From positions 194,611 to 258,610 of the forward strand of contig MEHQ01003971.1 of NCBI GenBank assembly GCA_008828725.1: a stretch of 64,000 nucleotides of DNA. Reading direction: 5' to 3'. Both the position numbers and the translations under genes were made by a program. Under the pieces are notes generated by a model that saw only the letters and a list, made by a program, of their open reading frames with translations, was not told the origin of the DNA and did not search any database. Of this stretch, positions 34,148-44,717 are shown one piece after another (the stretch's first letter is position 1; each line of letters begins with the position of its first letter). This DNA is from Saccharina japonica (lineage: Eukaryota; Sar; Phaeophyceae; Laminariales; Laminariaceae).

Positions 34148-34600
34148 TACCAAAATCTAAACCATACTGGCTCAAACTTCAACAATCTTCCAAGACACTC
34201 AGCTGCCGTAACTAGGGCATAAGGCCTCGGTAATCAGACGGTCATCAGCTCGGTGTCAACAGGTCGATACAGGTTTGTCCAGTAGTACTAACTTCAGATA
34301 CCAAAATCTAAACCATACTGGCTCAAACTTCAACAATCTTCCAAGACACTCAGCTGCCGAAACTAGGGCATATGGCCTCGATAATCAGACGGCCATCAGC
34401 TCGGTGTCAATAGGTCGATACAAGTTTATCCAGTAGTATGAACTTCAGATACCAAAATCTAAACCATACTGGCTCAAACTTCAACAATCTTCCAAGACAC
34501 TCAGCTGCCGAAACTAGGGCATAAGGCCTCGATAATCAGACGGCCATCAGCTCGGTGTCAATAGGTCGATACAAGTTTATCCAGTAGTACTAACTTCAGA
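34148..34600 (+). repeat. Three tandem 151-bp repeats
   Basis: TACCAAAATCTAAACCATAC occurs at 34148, 34299 and 34450, each followed by CTTCCAAGACACTCAGCTGC, AATCAGACGG and CATCAGCTCGGTGTCAA. The units are nearly identical. Confidence 0.85.
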
Positions 34601-34929
34601 TTTACTGCACGTTGCAAGAATCTCAAAACCTGAAAGATCCTCAATGCAAATCTCAATACCGTACAATATTTTCTCGGAACTACCAGACCAGCCGTTATTA
34701 TCATTGGATATCTCCCTGACAATCAACAATGCAGCTCCCGATTACGGTTCGACCAAAAACAGTATATCCGCACGGCAGTATCCACTATTTTAATCAGTAA
34801 ACAGGCAGAATTTTCAACGCCCGAAAACCATCAATCAAAAACCACAACCCAATCTTAACCCCACCAGCCCAATCAACAACTCAATCATAATCCTCCATTC
34901 TCGAATCCTCGTTCAATCAGTCAACCAGT

Positions 34930-35165
34930 CAATCAATGTATTTTCCGAACTATCAGAAAAGCCGCCCAGACCAGACGGCCAGAGACGGTATCACCATTGA
35001 GATCGACTCTAAAACTAAAAATAATAAATCTCAGATCCTCATTTCAGGTGGTCAACCAGTCGATCAATGTATTTTCCGAACTACCAGAAAAGCCGCCCAG
35101 GCCAGACAGCCAGAGACGGTATCACCATTGAGATTGACTCTAAAACTAAAATAATAAATCTCAAA
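34930..35165 (+). repeat. Two tandem ~131-bp repeats
   Basis: CAATGTATTTTCCGAACTA is found near 34934 and again about 131 bp later, with the same following text (AAAAGCCGCCCAG, GAGACGGTATCACCATTGAG). The ORFs over it repeat themselves and are not accepted. Confidence 0.8.
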
Positions 35166-36586
35166 TCCTCATTCATACGCAAACGTAATTTATCCGACCG
35201 CGTGCTATGGTTTCAAGCTTACAGCAGTAGTTATTATGCCAACTTATCATCGGGGAAACGTGATCTCCCCTTGCCACGAGCTGCTGGTATAATCAAGAAC
35301 CTTCGAGCGAAATTCCACACAAGGAAAGTTGGTGTCTGGCAGGGTGAGAACCCGGGTGCGTGACAAGCTCTGAAGTGTACTATTTTATCACGAAACAGCA
35401 ATGACTCAAAACCAGCGTTTTAACCAACCAATAGCAGTGCGCAGAAAGACAAAACGCATTCATATATATATATTCATCAAGATTCGAATGGCGTGATCAG
35501 ACACGTGCAAGTGCATATTTCACATCGCCAACAAAGAGCACATAGTAACTGCTATATGATTACGTGTTTAAAGCACCTACTCCGCTTATACCCCTCCTGC
35601 TTTTAAGTACGTACATAGCATTTGTGCTACATAATTAATGATTAGAACCATCACGTACCTATAACTGGTTCGCTTACGGAGGGAGGGAGGGAGGGAGGGC
35701 GGAAGAGCACACAACATACAGCAGTCAACCTGAGTCGCCCAAAACATATTTTCACTCGGTATCAATGCTCCATTCCATCGCATATTCATATCATATCACA
35801 ACGCCCAGAATTTTCCAACATCGTATTATACCAACCATGATAACCTTATCTGAGCAGTAGTACGTTCGCAGTTGCGTTGTACCATCGTATAACGCAGTGT
35901 CTTATGCATGGATGTATATACAACCTTCGCGATCATAAAACTGTCCGCACACAGAGCACTACCGTTTACATCAGGTACACACAAAATAAGCATGAAATGC
36001 TCATGAATCACGAAAACCACCGCACGCATATACCTGGTATACTCACAGCAGTATAATAGTACTTCTCGTACAAATAGCAAAAACATCGCAGACAGACAAA
36101 ATAACCGTATGAGCATGTTCCAAGTACCTTCCCCTGTTGATTACAGGTCCAAGTAACAGTTACAGCAGAATTGCTGCATGTCGGCTATCATCATACGTAT
36201 ACTGATGTGTTGCTATCTGACAAGGTTAGTACGTGCAGTATGGTAGCACAGCGTTCGAAGCAAAGCACACAACCGAAACATAACAATGTCGGCTCGTCAA
36301 GTGCTCGTCACGTGCGTACGCAATCCCATAATGCGTGCATCATATATCATCCTCCCCAAGCCCCAACCCAAGTACGTAGTCTGCCATCCCGCGTAAAAAA
36401 CGCAAGACAACAGAACCAACTGCTCGTATTCAGTATAATTATAGGTGGTCCAAACAAGCCTAACCTACGACACACCTACTATTAATATACCTGAACAGCA
36501 GTAGCGGCATCTTCGTACGTATCATAAAAAACATCATAAAAAACAAGAAAAACAATCAATCAAGCAGCACAAACAAAGCGTATACC

Positions 36587-37855
36587 TCAATCAGGGCTGA
36601 ACGGGGGGATGAGCCCACCGCCCAAGCGCCACCTCGGCCCAGCTTCCATGCTGGTCCAAACACAACCTTGCTGTAGGTGGTGCTGCTTGCCGCCGCCCCA
36701 CCCGTCCTTGCTCCCCTGCTGCTGCTGCTGCTGCTTCTGCTGCTCCTCCTCTTCCTTCTCCTCCTCTCCCTCCTCTTTCCGTTGCTCGAAGGATAACAGG
36801 GCTCCGTGTGCCAGCACCAAACGGCTCGCCACTACCAGGGCGTGCTGCTCCGCCTCAAGGTCTGCACGCCTGCCTTCCGCGGGCGGTGTCGGAGGCGGTG
36901 GTAGAGGCGGCGGTGGCGGCAGCGGCGGTGGCAACGGCTGATGCTCCGGCTCCTCGCCCATCCCAACGCCGTCATCTCCGACTCCTACTCTACTTTCCTC
37001 CCCCAGAGACCCCCTTCCACTCGCACATAAAACCATCTCTCCGACCTCTTTCTCTTCCGCGTGTGACGGTTCCTTCGTCACCGCGGGGTGGGTTTCAGCG
37101 TGGCGCGCAAACGGAGCCACATGCTCTTGCGCGCCCGGGTTCACCCAACAAACCGGCTCAAAGGAGCTTCTCTCAATCGGATGCAGCTGCGGCAGGGCCC
37201 CCTGCCCATCCTGTGCACTGCTGCCGCTCCGAGAGGTCTGCACTCCACTAAGCTCCTCAGCTTGTTCTTCTCTGTCCTCGTCACCCATATCTTCTCTTTT
37301 TTCTCCTCTCGTCGCTTCCTCATCAAATTCAGGAGTGGGCGTAGAGCGGGTATGGTTTGCAGCAGTGGCCAACGTGCCGGCTCGAGCCTCCTACTCTTGC
37401 CGCACTGATGTCCCAGCTGCTTTCCTCCTCTGCTCTGCCATTGCCCTCTCCGAATCAGCGCGCTGTGCCTCACTCGTCGCTGCTGCAGCCGCGCTCGTCG
37501 TGGCTGCCAGCTTCGCTGCTGCTAACTCTCTCCTCATCCCCTCCATCTCCTCACGAAGGGCTGCCACTGCAGCCCCGTCCATTTCGCCTTCCTGCTGCTG
37601 CTCCGGCTGCTGCTGCTGCCGCTGCTTGCCTGCGTTTCTCGTGCTTCGAGCAGCAAGCGGCTCCACCAGCGCCAGCTCACGTCTGGCAAAGGCGGCACGA
37701 TGTTGCTGCGGCGGTATGGGGTGGATGACTTCCTGCCTCCACTTGAACTGGTGCTGAGCCGAGCTGATCCGAAAATCCACCTCGTCGAGACGAGCTCTCT
37801 CGTTCGCAAGCACGGCAACCCGTCCAGTACGCGCAGCCCAAGCTTCATAGTCCAC
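36587..37855 (-). pseudogene. Unknown coiled-coil/Q-rich ORF of the nested element, one internal stop
   Basis: One reading frame of about 423 codons on the minus strand, broken only by a single stop near 37391. It stays open upstream of 37855 (reading ..KLYAERFVLVQRIV) towards the LTR without an ATG. The N-terminal third is charged, Arg/Glu/Ala-rich and likely helical (ALREEMEGMRRELAAAKLAA). The middle has an acidic Ser/Glu-rich part, then a poly-Pro run, and the end has Glu/Lys and Gln runs. No zinc knuckle or enzyme motif. Its position after the 5' LTR fits a gag slot, and its low-complexity make-up recalls the ORF at 14460, but I cannot show homology. Confidence 0.45.
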
Positions 37856-37899
37856 TATGCGTTGAACCAGGACGAAGCGCTCGGCATACAGCTTGTGCG

Positions 37900-38176
37900 T
37901 GTTGATACGACCTCGGGCTCATGCCGGCGCCTAGCGCAGGCGGGCAGGGTCAGCGAGCTTGAGTGCTCCTCATGTAGACATAAACCACGTATATATTATC
38001 GTCGGACCTCGCAGGCCACCATCCAGGCGCAGCGAGCAAGTCAAGGAAGCAAGCCAGGGAAGTCCCAGCAAGCACGAGACCTCACAGATGGAGAAAGCCT
38101 CATCAAGTATATGAACTCCCTAATATATGAAACCATCATCATACCTGCTGTATCGAGTACCAAGCAGGGAGGATTA
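37900..38176 (-). repeat. Diverged third LTR copy inside the nested element
   Basis: Begins TGTTGATACGACCTCGGGCT and keeps GGCGGGCAGGGTCA, CTCATGTAGACATAAACCACG, TATATGAACTCCC and CTGTATCGAGTACCAAGCA in LTR order, but with many changes and a different middle. It abuts the intact right LTR, giving two LTRs in tandem. Confidence 0.75.
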
Positions 38177-38179
38177 GCG

Positions 38180-38466
38180 TGTTGATTCAACCTCGGGCGC
38201 ATGACGGGGCCTAGCACAGGCGGGCAGGGTCACCGAGCTGGAGCGCTCCTCATGTAGACATAAACCACGTAGTTAAGTATATATATATTATCGGACCTCG
38301 CAGGTAGAGCTCGAAGTGGAGTCGAGCGGAAGCCAAGTCAGTCAAGTGAGTGGGAAGAAACCTGGCGCTCAATTCTATCTCAATAAAGCCTCACCAAGTA
38401 TACGAACTCCCCAGTATATGAAACCGTCACCATACCTGCTGTATCGAGTACCAAGCACAATCAATA
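38180..38466 (-). repeat. LTR of nested element, right copy
   Basis: 287 bp, same boundaries as the left copy. The CGGCC duplication follows at 38467. Confidence 0.85.
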
Positions 38467-39803
38467 CGGCCACTCCGCCATCAGGCGACCCAGCTGCTGC
38501 ATTTTGATGGGTGGCATCGTCACTGACAACTCGTCGGTGTCCACTATCCAACCCAACACCTCCAACCGTGAATCCCAACTAGTAATCTTCTGCGCGGATA
38601 ACAATGCCGGATCGTCTGGGCCCCGTTCTCCTAACAAGCGGAAGTGATCGGATGCCAGAGATTGTAACGCGCGAATGCACCTCCGACCATCTGCAAACCA
38701 TTGGACCTCGACGAGGAGGCCGTCATCGACATAGTACCGCACGAAGCATTCGCTGCCAGTTTCACCACCACAATCCTGAATACGCACGGAATTCCGAGGC
38801 AGGGCAGCAGTCTTGCCCCCCCGCGGCGGCACTGCCGTTACATGGTCAACGGCAGGGGCTCCTTGGGCCGTCACAAGAGCGTGCTGGAATGTGGTGTGAG
38901 TGTGGGAGTGTTCGAGGGCTGCCGAAAACATTCCTCAAAAACCTGGACTACTCCGCCACCCGAACTGCAAGCGAAGATCAACTACCGCGTAATTCTCCAC
39001 TTTGTACCCAAACGTCGGGGCACCTTCTGGGTCTACTGGAACCTGTCGAAAAGCCTCTTTCACATCATCAATACGTGCCAACACGATGCGTGCGTCTGGC
39101 CCGGATCTCTGCCGGGGGTAAACACTCGCAAAAACACATCGCGCCAAACGTGACCCAGCTCACACGGTGGAGCGCACTCAAAATCGGTGTCCTTATTGAC
39201 ACTCGACCGATTGCCAGACCCTGCGAATGTCAAGTCATGAATTATGCGAAATCTGGGCTCCTCCACTACACTCAATGGGGACAGGCGGATTCCTTGAATT
39301 TCCTCAATGAAATTTGCGTTGAACACCAACGCCCGACCCGTAACCACATCCGTCACCACCCTCTTGGCAATATCAACTGCGTGACCCCTGACACCCGAGT
39401 GATTGCGATAGACCACCTCCTCAATGAGATGGCCACCTTGTGCAACGTCCACCGGCACACCCAGTGATAGCGCTCGCAACAAACGGTCTATGTGAGGAAA
39501 CTGTTTGACGTCCCCAAACCAATGCATCACTTGTCTCACGTCAACATGTGGTGCGAAAGTTCGTGGACCGACGACGGAAGTCAACTGCCTCACACTCTCT
39601 TTACATTGTCTCAACCAAAACGAGCCTAAGGCATCGATTCTGCAGAGACAATCTAACGTGCCCGACAGCGGCGAGCTCCTTAGCGTGGCCGGTTGAACCC
39701 GCCAGGCATCCACAGCCTGGTCCAGCGAGAGCTTAATTCCCAACGAATACTCCCGCTCTGCGTGTCCAACCCCTCCAACGATGTGTGTGTGTGTGTTCTT
39801 CAC
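38461..39803 (-). pseudogene. DIRS reverse transcriptase (frameshifted, interrupted)
   Basis: RNA-directed DNA polymerase of the DIRS-like element. The minus-strand frame from 39803 reaches the fingers motif LSVVEEPRFRIIHDLTFAG (near 39290) and ends near 39060. The next frame carries ARIVLARIDDVKEAFRQVPV (motif A with its Asp, near 39075) and GYKVENYAVVDLRLQFGWRS (motif B region). A third frame has FVRYYVDDGLLVEV (motif C, YVDD, near 38730) and then VLGWIVDTDELSVTMP..QLGRLMAEWP. The coding text stops at 38467, exactly where the nested element was inserted, and resumes at 33514. Frameshifts near 39060-39150 and 38930 show decay. Confidence 0.85.
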
Positions 39804-39989
39804 ATTAAACCTTCCTTTCTACCCGTCGACATCCAGCACACCCAGTGTCCGTGCCGATTCATCATCCTAAAAAGGTACCAGTTCTGTGGTCACAAAACTA
39901 CGACACAGAGATACTACGCTCAGTGCAGTAAGCAGAGCAGACAATGCAATGCCATATACGACAGGCAAGACCTACCCTGCTAGCAATCC

Positions 39990-41240
39990 AGGTGCATGCA
40001 AGAGAAAAAAAGAGAAAAGAAAGAAAAAAGCGAAAAGGAAAAATAATAGAAAGTAAACATACTGAAGCAAATCAACAATCAAGCAACCAAACAAAAGCAT
40101 GACAAAATGAAAAAAAAAAAAAAAAAAATGTCGTGCTTCTCCCAGATGAGATGCGACATCTAGTTAACAGAAACCAAATGAAATGAAACGAAACGAAATG
40201 AAATGAAATGAACCGAAAAAAAACAGTGCCAACAAAGCAAGACTAAGAACGACAGGAAAAGACAGGCAGCCGAGCACACCAAAAGTACCTTCCAGCCAGC
40301 TGAGGCAGGTTTGTGCCCTTAGTACAGGCAGGTTCTACCAGCTAGTCGGTCTGGTACTGGTACCTACTCTGTTTGCCGTCTCTTTCCTGCTTTCGTCCGC
40401 CGCGGTTTCCCTACGAACCCCCCCACCCTCTGTCTCCATTCCCTTGGGCGCCACCCATACAACGGATACGTGGCACTTCCTACTCAGTTCCGTTTCGTCC
40501 TCGTGCCTCACACGAGAGTCCAGGAAAGAGAAGAGGAAGTAACAAAAAACATTATGTTTACGTATTTAGCTAAGCAGCCAAAGAAAGTCCTAGGAAAATA
40601 CAAAGGGGCGGAGAGACAAAGGCAAAAGCCATCACGGCAAAAATAAAAAAATAAAACAAAATAAATGGATGATGCGAGGGATTGTAGCATCGCTGTCGTG
40701 CCCGCCACAACAGGCGTTACACCAAGCAAAAACATAAAAGAATAAAAAAAATAGAAAGATCACCAGAAATAACCAAGGGAAACAACACCCAGTTCGCCAT
40801 CCACCCAGCCAGGTAGTATTTCTTCCTCATCACAGTGATAAGAACGAGAGTAACAATGAGACTAAAGAAGACGAAACGAAAAAAAAAAAAAAACACAACA
40901 CAACACAACACAACAGAGCCGCGTTCGAAGCAGCTACAGAGGTGCGCGGCACGGGTAGCCTAGGCGACTTACTAGTCAGCCTGGTACCTTGCTATCCTGT
41001 CGGCTGTCTCCCTCCTGCTTTCATCAACCGCGGTTTCTGTACGACTGTTGCCCCCTCCCTTCCCATTCCCTTGTGCACCCCCCGCGACGGATGCGTGGCG
41101 CTGTCTACTCAGTTCCGCCTCGACCTTGTTCCATCGGACCATGAACTGTTCAGCCGCTTCGAGGACCCCTCTGTACCACTTGCCCACTTTAGTTGCTGCA
41201 ACGGTCCACGCTGCGGTCTCTTACCATCAACCCGCCCGTG
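39990..41240 (-). mobile_element. Two 5'-truncated LINE 3' ends in the DIRS gag-RT interval
   Basis: Read on the minus strand, 41230-40970 encodes VGKWYRGVLEAAEQFMVRW and a tail ending TETAVDESRRETADRIARYQ. This matches the C-terminus of the LINE at 1-1101 (VWYRRVVEAADHFLAGW.., TAVDECRNEMVDCEARYR). A second, more diverged copy of the same DNA lies at about 40530-40355. Each is followed on its 3' side by T-rich sequence (A-rich on the plus strand, 40555-40930 and 39990-40260), like the T-rich 3' UTR at 1207-1790. Simple repeats (GAAAT)n at 40170-40215 and (ACACA)n near 40895 lie inside. Confidence 0.65.
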
Positions 41241-41280
41241 CATACCTCCCTCCGGTGGCGCCGACCCCGGAACGTGAAGC

Positions 41281-42483
41281 TCAGAACGTTCTTGCCCAAC
41301 CGCTCCCTCCCGTTCCAGCACGCCCAACGCCAGCTCCCGCAGTCCTTGCGCCACCTTCGAGGTCTCTGCAGTCGCCCCGCCCGAGGTTGGCCCCACCGGC
41401 AGGTGGAGCCCGCACCCCTATCCCGAGCCAGAAGTGCCGCGTCCACCCCCGCCTCCCTGCGCCCCCCGACCACCCCCCCCAGTCGCCCGTACTACCAGTG
41501 CGTTTGAAGTCCCGTCTCCACCCCCCTCGACCACCAGCGCCTGCATTACCGTCCCCACCCCGCCCCCGCGCTCCTCCCTCCGGGGCCCGAGCCTCGGTGG
41601 CTCCAGGCTTGTCGTGTGAGAACTTGCAGTCATCGCCGTACGCACACGTTTGCGTCTGGGAGAACCGGAAGTACGCGTTCGTCTTCTTTCGTTTGGATTT
41701 TGTTGCGACCGCAGCCCCTTGGCTCCTTTTGCCCGTACTACTTGCTGAAGGCGCACCTCCACCGCTGTCGGCGCCCAAACACTTGTACATGGTGCCTCCA
41801 CTGCGCACAAATTCGCGGAGCGCTGGGAATCTCGGCAGCGGGGGCTTTTCGAACACGGGGTCGGCCTCCGGTGTTGTGGCCGCCGCATATTCTGCCTGCA
41901 CCGTCCTGGTTAGCTCGCCTACCCACAAGCGAAGGTCGTCGTTGATCATGCTTCCCAGAAGTTTTGCTGTCTCGCTGCTCCCGAGGAAATTGTAGTGCTT
42001 GAGCACGTGGGTCCACAGCAACGTGCTCGCATCGACGAAGCAATCGTCGATCTTGTGCGTCCGCGCGAGGCACAGCGCGTCCGACGCCACCGTGTTTTTG
42101 AGGCCCAAGCTCAGGAGTGACTTCAGTGCCTGCCGCAACAAGTCGAAACTGTCCGCCAACGGCACGTCTCTGTCGTTTCTGCCAGCCTCCATGCGCGGAC
42201 GAACTTGCAAAACGTCGAATCCGCCCAGGGATCGAAGCTGCTGCGCCACCTCGGCTGCCACCTCCAGCATGTCCCCTAGCAGCGCCTGCAGATCGTCGAC
42301 GGTCTCCCCAGCGCTCGGCGGTCCCCGACCGCGAACGAACCAGTGCTTTCGAGAGCCTGACTTCCTGCAGATCGCCACATCGTTGCCCAGCTCCATTTCC
42401 CCCCTTTCCGCCTGCTCGGCCGTGCCGTCCATTCCTTGGTCACCTCTTCCGTCACCACCGCTCACTTTGGCCTCGTCCGACAT
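41281..42483 (-). CDS. Gag-like protein of the DIRS element with CCCH-like finger
   Basis: Putative capsid/nucleic-acid-binding protein. The ATG at 42483 gives about 400 residues (the frame opens upstream at 42504 but without an ATG). An acidic N-terminus (MSDEAKVSGGDGRGDQGMDG) precedes a helical middle with heptad-like Leu (LLGDMLEVAAEVAQQLRSLG, LRQALKSLLSLGLKNTVA). Around residue 285 is QTCAYGDDCKFSHD, the C-x5-C-x3-H half of a CCCH zinc finger; the expected first Cys eight residues earlier is Phe. The rest is Gly/Arg/Trp-rich. This fits the gag of DIRS elements. It is open throughout, in contrast to RT and recombinase. The C-terminus ends next to the LINE fragment and may be cut short. Confidence 0.6.
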   Translation of the reverse strand: MSDEAKVSGGDGRGDQGMDGTAEQAERGEMELGNDVAICRKSGSRKHWFVRGRGPPSAGETVDDLQALLGDMLEVAAEVAQQLRSLGGFDVLQVRPRMEAGRNDRDVPLADSFDLLRQALKSLLSLGLKNTVASDALCLARTHKIDDCFVDASTLLWTHVLKHYNFLGSSETAKLLGSMINDDLRLWVGELTRTVQAEYAAATTPEADPVFEKPPLPRFPALREFVRSGGTMYKCLGADSGGGAPSASSTGKRSQGAAVATKSKRKKTNAYFRFSQTQTCAYGDDCKFSHDKPGATEARAPEGGARGRGGDGNAGAGGRGGWRRDFKRTGSTGDWGGWSGGAGRRGWTRHFWLGIGVRAPPAGGANLGRGDCRDLEGGARTAGAGVGRAGTGGSGWARTF

Positions 42484-42504
42484 GAAAAAGACTCTCCTGA
42501 ACAC

Positions 42505-43075
42505 CTCCTCACACTGTTGGCTTGACGGCTTGGAAGCCTTTTGCTTGATGTCTGCTCTTCAGCGCAACCCCGACTATTTCAGGGAGGTGTTCATTCGGCA
42601 CTACTGCTGTACGTGGTCAATTCGCCCATTGTACGTATGGACCACTACAGGACCTACATTCAAAACATATGATTGGCCAATTATTTCGTACGTGCAAAAC
42701 TCATATCCCCCCGCCTCGCTGTGCTCTCCAAGGAAATAGTATGCATGTATGTTGTATACACACACGTTCTAGGGGTTTACATGTGATATGAAGGCAAAAG
42801 CAGGTGCGGGACTGAGGGACACTGAGGTGACACACAGGGAACAGCCGCACAGCAGCATTAGCAGAGCACACACAACGGCGCACATAGCGCACAGCAGACA
42901 GACACCACACATAACACACGCCACCGTTGACACACAGCACACACAGAACACCTAACAAGGACATGATGATGACACACACAGCAGCACGACAGCAGAAAAC
43001 GCACAGCAGACAACAGCACATATCACACACGGCAGCAGCACACACAGCATACATCACACACAGCACACAGGGACA
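42505..43075. other. 5' flank of the DIRS element and CA-rich tract
   Basis: 42830-43075 is dominated by CACACAGCA words. ORFs on both strands here are Cys/Val or Thr/His-rich products of the simple sequence. No gene. Confidence 0.5.
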
Positions 43076-43612
43076 CTGGTGGGACTGCGATGGCAATCTG
43101 GTGGCGAGCTATCGCTCGAAATCACTATGCGGTATCTGCGCTGGTGGGACTGCGATAGCAATCTGATGGCGAGCTATCGCTCGAAACCACTATGCGGTAT
43201 CTGCGCTGGTGGGACTGCGATAGCAATCTGATGGCGAGCTATCGCTCGAAACCACTATGCGGTATCTGCGCTGGTGGGACTGCGATAGCAATCTAGTGGC
43301 GAGCTATCGCTCGAAATGACTTTGCGGTATCTGCGCTGGTGGGACTGCGATGTCAATCTGGTGACGAGCTATCGCTCGAAACCACTATGCGGTATCTGCG
43401 CTGGTTGGACTGCGGTGGCAATCTGGTGGCGAGCTATCGCTCGAAATCACTATGCGGCATCTGCGCTGGTGGGACTGTGATGGCAATCTGGTTGCTCGCT
43501 ACCTCGAGAAATCACTACGAATGCGGTATCTGTGCTGGTGGGACTGCGATGGCATGCTTGTGGCTCGCTACCGCGAGAAATCACTATGCGGTACATATGC
43601 TGGTGGGACTGC
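43076..43612 (+). repeat. 65-bp tandem repeat array, 8 full units
   Basis: Units start with CTGGTGGGACTGCGATG at 43076, 43141, 43206, 43271, 43336, 43401, 43466, 43535 and 43600: step 65 except one of 69. Each carries GGCGAGCTATCGCTCGAAAT, a foldable hairpin, and CACTATGCGGTATCTGCG. The last units change to GCTCGCTACCGCGAGAAAT, which resembles the 28-kb array. ORFs over it simply repeat RYLRWWDCDGN-type text. Confidence 0.9.
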
Positions 43613-43801
43613 GCTGGATGTGGGAGCAGAAGAAAAATTTTGGATTGGTTTTCAAAAACAAGTATACATATAGGTTTTATGTGTGTGCCACGGGTCCTAT
43701 TTGCTATGGTTCCCCGTAATAGTCACAACTAATGGTGTGTTCGGTAGTGTACATACCAATGTACTGCTGCATACCAGGCGTATTTTCTTTTTTCTCAAGA
43801 A

Positions 43802-44252
43802 ATGCCCTACCAGGTACTGAACAATACCGGAGTGAACAACTGTACGACCACAGCACCTTCCTGGACGTTACCAGAGTGTTCGGATCACCCGCGTGCCCCT
43901 ACAGAACACTACCTGCCCCACTGGTAAGAAAGTAACTCACAAGATGATCTTCCTGAAAACATGAACAGAAATTAAGAAATTTCTCAGCCTACGTAGTCGG
44001 TGCCTTAGGTTTCAATGTCAAAACACTGAAAGAGAGCTTACAGTAGCGATACTATTATGGGTACAATAACACCATAACATTTTACTCGTAGCTTAACACG
44101 GCATGTATCTAGGGTTAATGCTCAGACCTGCTCCGGCGGATCAACGTACAGCTTAATTGTTATTGTCTATAGGAAGTTTTGGGGTTCTTGGAGCTGCAAG
44201 GCAGCGCACGCATTGCGGTGTTTGCATCACTAAACGAAAGTGCTCAGCAGGT
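43802..44252 (+). other. Candidate exon pair upstream of the Pmp-like gene (uncertain)
   Basis: A frame ending DVTRVFGSPACPYRTLPAPL stops at a donor-like CTG|GTAAGAAAG (43923/43924). A second frame opens after an acceptor-like TTGTCTATAG (44172), reads EVLGFLELQGSARIAVFASL and meets CAG|GTAGAA near 44252. The two join in phase. The protein text is plausible but not recognised, and I cannot connect it to the exon at 44718. Confidence 0.2.
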
Positions 44253-44717
44253 AGAATTAACTCTGCTGTGGCCGTGTAGCACTATACGGACGGTGGAACT
44301 AGATGCCCATCTTGGTTTGCATACGTATTATAAAATAGTGTTCGGCGCCCTCGTCGAAATTGTGAATCAAAACAGCAGTATCAGCAGCCGGAGAAACTGC
44401 CATTTTTGAAACTCGTCCTTGGGTACTAAAGATATGAGGAGTTGTTTGGAGTAAGAGCGACTTTTTTGTGATGAAACAAGCGTCGGATCGTAACATACGC
44501 TCTCCAAACCAGCTCAGAGAGAGTAAGTCAGGTCATTCAAACTGGAGAATGTTGCTCTCACCAGGGAGTCATAAATGGTCGAACAATACACTTACTTGGT
44601 TGACCCTCGCGATCGCTGCTCGTGCCTGTTTTCTTCCTGCTACGCTAATACCCTAACCGCGCGGGCAACCGCTTATTCGTAACCCATATCACTGCATATT
44701 TCAGAACAGGGGACAAG

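Larger units (their letters stand above)
33802..36586. other. Non-coding interior of the nested element
   Basis: 2.8 kb without a credible gene. It holds two tandem-repeat blocks (listed separately), many short CAATATC/TACCGAATAC words, and a GGGAGGGA microsatellite near 35677-35698. Confidence 0.6.
33515..38466 (-). mobile_element. LTR element nested in the DIRS RT gene (4952 bp)
   Basis: Two 287-bp LTRs (33515-33801 and 38180-38466) begin TGTTGATTCAACCTCGG and end ACAATCAATA, with the perfect 5-bp duplication CGGCC at 33510-33514 and 38467-38471. A purine tract (GCAGGGAGGA on the minus strand) directly abuts the left LTR, and the only long ORF is on the minus strand, so the element reads leftwards. 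No protease, RT, RNase H or integrase is seen: it is non-autonomous. An older, diverged LTR copy lies inside next to the right LTR. Confidence 0.85.
31599..42504 (-). mobile_element. Decayed DIRS-like retrotransposon, split by later insertions
   Basis: On the minus strand the order is gag-like ORF, reverse transcriptase, RNase H, tyrosine recombinase, which is diagnostic of DIRS-type elements (a tyrosine recombinase in place of a DDE integrase, no LTR/integrase pair). The RT to RNase H stretch is interrupted by a 4952-bp LTR element at 33515-38466, and the gag-RT interval by LINE fragments at about 39.99-41.24 kb. Without these the element is about 5 kb, a normal size. Frameshifts and stops in RT, RNase H and recombinase make it defective. 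The split inverted terminal repeats expected of DIRS elements were not located. Confidence 0.85.

Noticed and set aside
38604-39467. 287-codon plus-strand ORF
   Set aside because: Antisense of the DIRS RT, whose motifs are clear on the minus strand.
41048-41995. 315-codon plus-strand Pro/Arg-rich ORF
   Set aside because: Antisense of the Gly/Arg-rich gag C-terminus and the LINE fragment.
43339-43719. Trp-rich repeat protein encoded by the 65-bp array
   Set aside because: Unit length 65 is not a multiple of three, so the frame changes each unit; ORFs are by-products of the tandem array.
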